A DNA stretch of 11,364 nucleotides from Planctomycetia bacterium. GTDB lineage: Bacteria > Planctomycetota > UBA11346. The notes beneath the pieces were generated by a model. It had not been told where the DNA came from and did not search any database. It saw nothing but the letters and a program-made list of their open reading frames with translations. The stretch spans positions 1 to 11,364 of the forward strand of contig SYDV01000213.1 of NCBI GenBank assembly GCA_005801395.1, written 5' to 3'. The position numbers and the translations under genes are program-made. This document shows, in pieces, positions 5,430 through 11,364 of the stretch. The stretch's first letter is position 1. Each line of letters opens with the position of its first letter.

Positions 5430-6680
5430 GTGGGTTTAGAGCAAAAACACCAGGCGGCCCCGAAACGTTTGGCAACAACGTTTGATATTTTTCAATGGTA
5501 TCGCGATGTGCGCGCGAGTGGCAAACCGGTGGCTTGGTGTTCGGCTTTTGCGCCAGCCGAAGTGTTAGTTGCCATGGATATTATTCCGGTTTATCCCGAA
5601 AATCACGCTGCGATGTTGGGCGCTTTGTCAGAAACCCGCGATCCGCAATCCCCGTATGCCCGGCCAGCGATTGCCGCTGCAGAAGGTGCCGGCTTATCAT
5701 CACCACGATTGTGCAGTTATGCATTGGCCGATCTTGGCGTATTGCATGGTGGCTCATCGCCCATCAATGGTTTACCAGATCCCGATTTATTTTACGCCTG
5801 TGATAGTCAATGCGCCGTCGTCGCACGGTGGGGCGATGACGTACAAAGATTTTTTAGTGCCACTCATCAACGTGACATTCCGCATTACGTTTTAAAAGCG
5901 CCGCCACTGACGCGGTCTGAAACTCATACCGCGGAAGAATTAGGCGGATTTAAAACGCAAATACTCGAACATGTGCGCGACCTCGAACTGCGTTTTAATA
6001 AACGTTTGGATTTCGACCGCTTACGTGAAGTCGTCGCGGAATCAGCGAAGGCTAATCGTTTGTGGCAACAATGTTTGGAGTTAGCAAAACATCGTCCAAC
6101 GCCGTGGACCAATCTGGACGCTTTTCAGGCCATGGCTCCCATCGTTATTGCCCGAGGCACGACGTTATGCACGGCGTATTACCAAACGTTGTTAGCCGAA
6201 TTGCAGCAACGTATAGCGAATGGCATGGCGGCTGTGCCACAGGAGAAAATACGCCTCGTTTGGGATGCCATTCCTGTGTGGCCGCGCAAAAACTGGTTCT
6301 CGGCGTTTTGCGCTGAACGTGGCGCGGTTTTTGTCGCCAGTACCTATACCCATTCGTGGTGGTTCGAATTCGATAGTAACCGACCGCTCGATACCTTGGT
6401 TGAACGCTATGCTTGGAACACCATGAATCGTTCAGGTAAATGGGTACTAGACTGGACTCTTGGTATTGTAAGCGATTACGCAGCCGACGGAATTGTCGCG
6501 CACTGGAATCGCAGCTGCGGCATTTGGAATAGTTACGTCAAAAGGCGTTTGCCTGGATATACCGCAGCTGGAATTCCCTGGATGCAATTAAATGCTGACA
6601 TGGTTGACGCACGTCAATTTGATGAAGCGCTCATCGCAAAGCAATTAGACGGGTTTATTACTTCGCTACAGCGCGGATAG
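5430..6680 (+). CDS. 2-hydroxyacyl-CoA dehydratase / benzoyl-CoA reductase subunit (HgdB/BcrC/BadD type)
   Basis: Proteins of this family carry a [4Fe-4S] cluster and form heterodimers that dehydrate 2-hydroxyacyl-CoA or reduce benzoyl-CoA by single-electron chemistry, after activation by an ATP-dependent electron donor. From the GTG at 5430 the product is 416 residues, in the usual range. PVAWCSAFAPAEVLVAMDII (33-52) is the classic N-terminal block (Cys37), followed by SPRLCSYALADLG (91-103, Cys95) and PDLFYACDSQC (118-128, Cys124 and Cys128), the expected cluster-ligand region. The second half retains RLVWDAIPVWP and the final DARQFDEALIAKQLDGF. No second subunit and no activator ATPase lies in the window. 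It is divergent from the FabG-related gene with an intergenic space of about 90 bp that may hold both promoters; no clear boxes are visible. Substrate unknown: the lipid-type neighbours suggest an acyl-CoA, which is inference. Confidence 0.88.
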   Translation: MGLEQKHQAAPKRLATTFDIFQWYRDVRASGKPVAWCSAFAPAEVLVAMDIIPVYPENHAAMLGALSETRDPQSPYARPAIAAAEGAGLSSPRLCSYALADLGVLHGGSSPINGLPDPDLFYACDSQCAVVARWGDDVQRFFSATHQRDIPHYVLKAPPLTRSETHTAEELGGFKTQILEHVRDLELRFNKRLDFDRLREVVAESAKANRLWQQCLELAKHRPTPWTNLDAFQAMAPIVIARGTTLCTAYYQTLLAELQQRIANGMAAVPQEKIRLVWDAIPVWPRKNWFSAFCAERGAVFVASTYTHSWWFEFDSNRPLDTLVERYAWNTMNRSGKWVLDWTLGIVSDYAADGIVAHWNRSCGIWNSYVKRRLPGYTAAGIPWMQLNADMVDARQFDEALIAKQLDGFITSLQRG

Positions 6681-7001
6681 GTGAGGTATTGATATGTATG
6701 CTGTTATTTGCGATCAAAAATCTTTTGCTCAATGAGTGTGATGAAACTTGTTTGTGGCGTGTGCAGTAATCGAAAAACTAGAATTTTTGGCTGTCCGCAA
6801 TAATCGCGTAGTCGAAATAGGATAGCGCTAGTAGATTGATCGATTTGCCATAATGACTGGATCTGCAACCGGTTACGTCGCTATTTAGAAATAATTACAA
6901 ACCACCGCTATAAGGGCCACTTGCAGAACCGCATTAGTCAGCACGATGCCGAATCCTTTCACCACTTGGTGAAAGACTACGTATTTTAGCTGGAGTTTAT
7001 C
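6681..7001. other. 321-bp intergenic region before the giant PA14 gene
   Basis: I see no convincing gene here. A 13-codon frame (6694-6735, starting MYAVI) has GAGG seven bases upstream but resembles nothing complete. A loosely promoter-like TATAAG at 6909-6914 lacks a good -35. The clearest structure is the hairpin at 6956-6975, listed separately. The region must contain the promoter and 5' leader of the downstream gene and the transcript end of the dehydratase gene, but no T-tailed terminator is evident. Confidence 0.5.
6956..6975 (+). promoter_or_regulatory. Perfect 8-bp hairpin in the leader of the PA14 gene
   Basis: CTTTCACC (6956-6963) and GGTGAAAG (6968-6975) are exact inverted copies around a four-base ACTT loop, ending 26 bases before the ATG and 16 bases before the GGAG at 6992-6995. 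As DNA it could be an operator dyad; as RNA it is a stable hairpin upstream of the ribosome site. No T-run follows, so it is not an obvious terminator. Confidence 0.45.
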
Positions 7002-10000
7002 ATGCGTTTATCGTTGTCGCATTTACAGATTGTTATTTTACTGATTTTCGGTGTCTCGCATCACTTGAGCGCCGCCGACGGCACGGGTACGGGATTGGCG
7101 GCTCATTATTTTGCGAACGAAACGCTGAGTGGTTCTCCAGCTCTTAGTCGTACGGATGCGCGGGTTAATTTTAGCTGGGCAGGTGGTGCGCCAGTTTCGG
7201 GGTTGCCCGTCGATTCATTTAGTGTGCGTTGGGATGGGGAAATTCAGCCGCGTTTTAGTGAGTCGTATTCGTTAATTGCGCGTACTGACGATGGCGTGCG
7301 GGTGTGGTTGGATGGCGAATTGGTGATAAATGCCTGGCGTTTACGCGGTGCCGCTGATTCGGTTTATACCTTTACCGCTGAAGCGGGTCGGCATTACCGT
7401 ATTCGTATGGAATATTACGAACATTTTGGTTCGGCGACGGCGCAATTATTTTGGCAAAGTGCGAGTGAACCGCGCGCCGCGGTGCCCATGAGTCAGCTAT
7501 ATCCGGTGGTTCCCGACCAAACGGGGATCGGTTCGGGTTCGGGATTATTGGCTGCGTATTATGCCAATGAGTCGTTGTCAGGAACGCCGGTGGTGCAACG
7601 GACGGATGCTCGTGTCGATATGGATTGGGCGGGTGGTTCTCCGGCGGCGGGTGTGCCGGTGGAGTCCTTCAGCGTGCGTTGGGATGGTGAGTTTCAACCG
7701 CGTTTTACCGAGGCGTATACGCTAATTGCACGCACCGATGATGGTGTGCGCGTGTGGGTGGATGGTCAATTAATTATTAATCAATGGTCGTTGCGTGGTG
7801 CCGCCGATTCAACCTGGATATTCAATGCGGTAGCGGGTCGCAAATATCGTATTCGCATGGATTATTTTGAGCATACTGGTGCAGCATCAGCGCGTTTATG
7901 GTGGCATAGCGCCAGAGAATTGCGTGCCCCCATTCCAACGAGTCAGCTATACCCAACGCTCCCTCCACCGCCGACGATGGGTAGTGGCACTGGATTACTC
8001 GCCAGTTATTTTGCGAATGAAACGTTGAGTGGTGCCCCAGGTTTAACGCGAACTGATGCGACCGTGGATTTTAATTGGGCTGGTGGTTCTCCTGGAACCG
8101 GCATTCCAGCTGATGTGTTTAGCGCTCGTTGGGATGGCGAATTTCAACCGCGCTACAATGAAACCTATACGCTGACGGCGCGTACTGATGATGGCGTACG
8201 TGTATGGGTGGATGGCCAATTAGTCATCAATGCTTGGTATTTACGTGGGGCGGCGAATTCATCGTGGAGTTTTGTCGCCGAAGCGGGACGCAAATATCGT
8301 ATTCGTATGGATTATTATGAACATTTAGGTTCGGCGTCCGCCCGGTTATGGTGGCAAAGCGCGAGTGAATGGCAGGGGCCTATTCCAACGAGTCAGTTGT
8401 ATCCGACGCCGCCAGATTCGACTTTTATTGGTACTGGCACGGGCTTATTCGCTTCCTATTTTCCCAATAAAACGTTGAGCGGCCTTCCGTTGGTCACGCG
8501 TTTGGAGCCACGCGTGGATGTGGATTGGGGCAATGGCTCACCAGCGCCTTCAATTGCAGCCGATCAATTTAGCGCTCGCTGGGAAGGGGAGCTCCAACCG
8601 CGCTTTGATGAGGCCACGACCTTAATCGCTCGCACGGATGACGGTGTACGTCTGTGGTTAGATGGTCAATTAGTGATAAATGCCTGGTATAATCGCGGCG
8701 CGGTAGATTCGACCTACACATTCCAGGCCGAAGCCGGACGTCATTACACGGTTCGCATGGACTATTATGAAAACTTTGGGAGTGCCTCGGCTCGGCTGTG
8801 GTGGCAGAGTGCGCGGGAATTACGTGGCCCGATCCCGACCACGCAATTATATCCCTTGGTGACACCGGTTTTACCACGTCTTGCGTTCCTTTCTTCGACC
8901 GCAAGCGTCAGTGAAGATATCGGCACGACATCAGTCGCTATCGCGCTTACGGCTCCCGCGCCAACAAATGTGACAGTTACCTTGCATAGTACGTCTAGCA
9001 TTGCGCAGGTGCCTACCGAGGTAACCATTCCCGCAGGGCAAAGTCAGGTATTGGTGCCGGTAACCATAACCGACGATCCACGTTATGGTGGCAATCAGGT
9101 TGCCACGTTATCGCTCAGTGATCCAGTTGGCGCCGAATTGGGTCAACTCAGCACGCAGGCGCTAACCATTCATAATACAGATCCCGCGCCGACCATCGGT
9201 TTTGATGCGCTTAGTTCGATGATGTTAGAGTCGGGCGGCACGGCATCGATCGTCGTACAATTGAATGGCCCATCCTCACTTGTGACGAAAGTTACCGTGG
9301 CGTTTTCTGGCACGGCGACCGTCGGCAGTGATTTTAAGTCTCCCGGCACATTAATCGAAATTCCAGCAGACACCGTGAGCGCAACTATTTTTGTCCCCAT
9401 CGTGACGGACATGATACCGGAAGCGGATGAAACGTTGCTCTTTACCCTCAGCAATCCAGAGGGTGCCGTATTAGGGACACTCATAACGCACGCGCTGACC
9501 ATAAGTGAAGGTAATTTGCAGCCGATTATCGTCGCCGGACCAACCCCCGCAGCGAATACGGTGGTCACGACGTCGGTTGGATGGTCTGTGGAAGCCACCG
9601 ACGATGGTGGTGCTGCGAATATGACCTATGGATGGTCCGTGGTTGGTGATCATCCAGCTCCGGTGGTTTTCAGCGATAATGATACGACGACCGCGGCCAA
9701 CACCACGGCGATTTTTACGATGCCCGGCACCTATACGTTTCAGGTCACGGCGCGCGATGCTTATCAAGCCAGCGCCAGTGCGCAGACTACCGTCACCGTG
9801 CTCGCAACTCCGACCTTGCTGACGGTGCTGCCAGTCACCGCAACCCTTGCATTAAATGAACAGATAGCATTTAACGCTCAGGGCACCGATCAATTCAACC
9901 GGCCGTTTACCGACCCATTGCCCGTAACGTGGAGCGTGACCGGTGGTGGCAACATCGACCAGTTTGGTCATTTTATGGCAGGCACGATAGCCGATGGTCC

Positions 10001-11364
10001 CTTTACCGTTACCGCGATGGTGAATGGATTGAGCGATACCGCATTAGTGACGATCATTAATACAGCGCCAACGGTGGCTATTGCCGCGACGGCGTCGCCC
10101 AATCCCGTGACCAGTACCACGACAGAATTAAGTATCTTAGGCGCAGATGACGGCGGTGAATCGTCTCTCACTTATACGTGGTCGACTACGGGCGCTGCGC
10201 CAGCGCCGGTGACGTTCAGTGTAAATGGGAGCAATACGGCAAAATTATCGGCAGCAACGTTTACGGCGGCCGGCAAGTACGAGCTGATTTGCACGATCAC
10301 CGATTTAGGAAATCTCAGCTGCGTCACTTCCGTTTCTGTGACGGTTAATCAGCAGGCGCAAAGTATCAATTTCGCCGCCTTACCACCAGCTAGGTACGGC
10401 GACGGATCAATAACGTTAAACGCAACGGCGTCCTCGCAATTGCCGGTGAGTTATACGAGTTCAAACCTCGGTGTTGCCACGATAGCGGGAAATACGCTGA
10501 CGATTATCGGTGCTGGTTCAGTGGAAATTACGGCGACACAAACGGGTGACGTGCTGTACCATCCCGCCACGGAAGTGGTGCAGTCTTTTGCGGTTAATAA
10601 AGCCGAGCAATTCCTCACGTTTGCCGGACTCACAGCGCGGACCATGGGAGATTCCGACTTTCATTTAGCGGCGACCTCGTCGTCGAATTTACCCATTTTC
10701 TATACCAGTTCACATCTCGATGTGGCCACCGTAATAGGATCAACCGTGATCATCGTTGGCGTAGGCGAAACCATCATCACCGCATCACAGGCGGGTGATG
10801 CTAATTATTTCGCCGCACCGAATATCCCACAACCATTAACGGTTAATGCCATAAAACAAACCATCACCTTTACTGACTTGCCAGTGGTCACCTATGGTGG
10901 CGGTCCAGTTCCGTTAAGCGCAACAGCCTCGTCCAATCTACCGGTGAGTTACCTAAGTTCAAATGGGTCAGTGGCGACCATAAGCGGTCAAATGATTACC
11001 ATCGTTGGAGCTGGCACCGCGCAAATTACAGCCACACAATTAGGGAATGCGACGTATAGCTCAGCCCCACCCGTTGTTAGGCAATTGACGGTCAATCAAT
11101 CGACACAAACCATCACATTTAATGCGCTAACGGCGCGCACGGTGGGTGATTCGTCTTTTGAGCTGAACGCAACGTCGTCGTCGAATTTACCGATTGTATA
11201 CACCAGTTCAAATCTCGCGGTTGCCACCGTGTCTGGCGCAACGGTGACCATCATCGGTGCAGGCGAAACCATCATCACCGCTTCACAGGTGGGTGACGCT
11301 AATTATTTCGCGGCAGTAAATAGCCCCCAAATGTTGACCGTTAATTCGGTACAAAAATTAAATC
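7002..11364 (+). CDS. Giant secreted multidomain protein: 4x PA14, 2x Calx-beta, PKD-like and Ig-like repeats; 3'-truncated
   Basis: I read this frame codon by codon; it is open from ATG 7002 to the right edge, at least 1454 residues. GGAG at 6992-6995 is six bases upstream. Residues 1-25 are a signal peptide (hydrophobic QIVILLIFGV, cleavage near LSA-AD). Four PA14 units start at residues 27, 177, 327 and 477; each keeps RTDDGVR and W-x-DG with the paired Asp (96/97, 246/247, 396/397, 546/547) used for Ca2+ and sugar binding in known PA14 lectins, and each ends in QLYP. Calx-beta domains cover about 627-727 and 728-837 (PEADETLLFTL). A PKD-like domain (838-935), a Big-like domain (936-1020) and a second PKD-like domain (1021-1119) follow, then Ig-like repeats from 1120. 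No enzyme domain is seen. A surface adhesin or carbohydrate-binding scaffold is likely; anchor and true C-terminus lie outside the window. Confidence 0.93.
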   Translation, partial: MRLSLSHLQIVILLIFGVSHHLSAADGTGTGLAAHYFANETLSGSPALSRTDARVNFSWAGGAPVSGLPVDSFSVRWDGEIQPRFSESYSLIARTDDGVRVWLDGELVINAWRLRGAADSVYTFTAEAGRHYRIRMEYYEHFGSATAQLFWQSASEPRAAVPMSQLYPVVPDQTGIGSGSGLLAAYYANESLSGTPVVQRTDARVDMDWAGGSPAAGVPVESFSVRWDGEFQPRFTEAYTLIARTDDGVRVWVDGQLIINQWSLRGAADSTWIFNAVAGRKYRIRMDYFEHTGAASARLWWHSARELRAPIPTSQLYPTLPPPPTMGSGTGLLASYFANETLSGAPGLTRTDATVDFNWAGGSPGTGIPADVFSARWDGEFQPRYNETYTLTARTDDGVRVWVDGQLVINAWYLRGAANSSWSFVAEAGRKYRIRMDYYEHLGSASARLWWQSASEWQGPIPTSQLYPTPPDSTFIGTGTGLFASYFPNKTLSGLPLVTRLEPRVDVDWGNGSPAPSIAADQFSARWEGELQPRFDEATTLIARTDDGVRLWLDGQLVINAWYNRGAVDSTYTFQAEAGRHYTVRMDYYENFGSASARLWWQSARELRGPIPTTQLYPLVTPVLPRLAFLSSTASVSEDIGTTSVAIALTAPAPTNVTVTLHSTSSIAQVPTEVTIPAGQSQVLVPVTITDDPRYGGNQVATLSLSDPVGAELGQLSTQALTIHNTDPAPTIGFDALSSMMLESGGTASIVVQLNGPSSLVTKVTVAFSGTATVGSDFKSPGTLIEIPADTVSATIFVPIVTDMIPEADETLLFTLSNPEGAVLGTLITHALTISEGNLQPIIVAGPTPAANTVVTTSVGWSVEATDDGGAANMTYGWSVVGDHPAPVVFSDNDTTTAANTTAIFTMPGTYTFQVTARDAYQASASAQTTVTVLATPTLLTVLPVTATLALNEQIAFNAQGTDQFNRPFTDPLPVTWSVTGGGNIDQFGHFMAGTIADGPFTVTAMVNGLSDTALVTIINTAPTVAIAATASPNPVTSTTTELSILGADDGGESSLTYTWSTTGAAPAPVTFSVNGSNTAKLSAATFTAAGKYELICTITDLGNLSCVTSVSVTVNQQAQSINFAALPPARYGDGSITLNATASSQLPVSYTSSNLGVATIAGNTLTIIGAGSVEITATQTGDVLYHPATEVVQSFAVNKAEQFLTFAGLTARTMGDSDFHLAATSSSNLPIFYTSSHLDVATVIGSTVIIVGVGETIITASQAGDANYFAAPNIPQPLTVNAIKQTITFTDLPVVTYGGGPVPLSATASSNLPVSYLSSNGSVATISGQMITIVGAGTAQITATQLGNATYSSAPPVVRQLTVNQSTQTITFNALTARTVGDSSFELNATSSSNLPIVYTSSNLAVATVSGATVTIIGAGETIITASQVGDANYFAAVNSPQMLTVNSVQKLN
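7080..8879 (+). repeat. Four tandem 450-bp repeats encoding PA14 domains
   Basis: Unit starts at 7080, 7530, 7980 and 8430 are each exactly 450 bases apart and the fourth ends at 8879, so linkers are included in the unit. Every unit opens with a G-S/T-G-S/T-G-L motif and an AxYF/YxN segment and closes with SQLYP or TQLYP. Copies have diverged in both DNA and protein; the N-terminal half of unit 4 (RLEPRVDVDWGNGSP) is the most different. The fixed length with divergence suggests old tandem duplication under length constraint. Confidence 0.92.
10359..11364 (+). repeat. Tandem Ig-like (MBG-type) repeats of 83 codons, continuing beyond the window
   Basis: Units begin at a Gln in a Q-x-[IL]-x-F motif at 10359, 10608, 10857 and 11106 (spacing 249, 249, 249 bases), and a fifth starts at 11352 (246 bases). 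Each has a GD or GG turn, an ATxSSxLP strand, YTSS or YLSS, VAT, an I-[IV]-G-x-G core, IITASQ or ITATQ and ends in the LTVN or AVN strand. Units 2 and 4 share LTART, SSSNLPI and GDANYFAA, while units 1 and 3 share ATASSxLPVSY and VEITATQ/AQITATQ, giving an A-B-A-B pattern. Confidence 0.88.

Noticed and set aside
6694..6735. A 13-codon frame with a good ribosome site, starting MYAVI like ribosomal protein L21
   Set aside because: It stops after 13 codons and no other frame downstream continues with L21-like sequence. Five residues of similarity are not enough for a gene or a remnant.
8569..11278. Several minus-strand open frames of 60-142 codons opposite the giant gene
   Set aside because: They lie antisense to a continuous, domain-rich plus-strand frame; their apparent Val/Ala/Thr-rich proteins are what repetitive Thr/Ala/Val codons give on the reverse strand. 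No ribosome sites or known motifs support them.
7080..11364. A CRISPR array or intergenic repeat as the source of the periodicity
   Set aside because: The periods (450 and 249 bases) are multiples of three, lie inside one open frame and correspond to protein domains; there are no short identical repeats with unique spacers.

Overview
The window most resembles a Planctomycetota (or related PVC-group) chromosome of roughly 50% GC. The clues are a FabD with a GLSLGEY nucleophile elbow, a small exported secretin-N/STN-type protein, and a giant secreted protein built from PA14, Calx-beta, PKD-like and Ig-like modules of the kind common in that group. The assignment is an inference from protein style; no rRNA or other taxonomic marker is present.

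Layout. Positions 1-775 (+) hold the 3' part of fabD (malonyl-CoA:ACP transacylase), cut by the left edge. Positions 844-1704 (+) encode an exported cyclophilin-type peptidyl-prolyl isomerase with an unusual insert of about 85 residues. Next comes a 165-bp inverted-repeat element with internal hairpins (1745-1909), which may be a miniature transposable element or a structured RNA. Its right arm supplies the stop codon of a convergent gene for a small exported STN-domain protein (1907-2521, -). Then follow a Bcp/PrxQ peroxiredoxin (2621-3085, -), a flavin-dependent halogenase-like FAD oxidoreductase (3255-4478, -) and a FabG-related reductase (4585-5340, -). Divergent from fabG is a 2-hydroxyacyl-CoA dehydratase (HgdB/BcrC-type) subunit (5430-6680, +). 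A 321-bp gap with a perfect 8-bp hairpin leads to the last gene, 7002 to the right edge (+). It is open throughout and encodes at least 1454 residues: signal peptide, four PA14 units at an exact 150-codon period, two Calx-beta, a PKD-like, a Big-like, a second PKD-like, then an array of 83-codon Ig-like repeats that continues past the window.

How the genes may work together. The FabG-related reductase, the halogenase-like flavoprotein and the divergent dehydratase subunit look like the edge of a specialised acyl-chain pathway rather than core fatty-acid synthesis. The reductase resembles those of aryl-polyene-type clusters, where halogenase-like flavoproteins also occur. No ketosynthase, carrier protein, dehydratase partner or dehydratase activator is visible here, so the product is unknown. 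The peroxiredoxin is a housekeeping antioxidant enzyme that may only be a neighbour. The PA14 protein is a probable cell-surface or secreted adhesin and has no evident link to the lipid genes.
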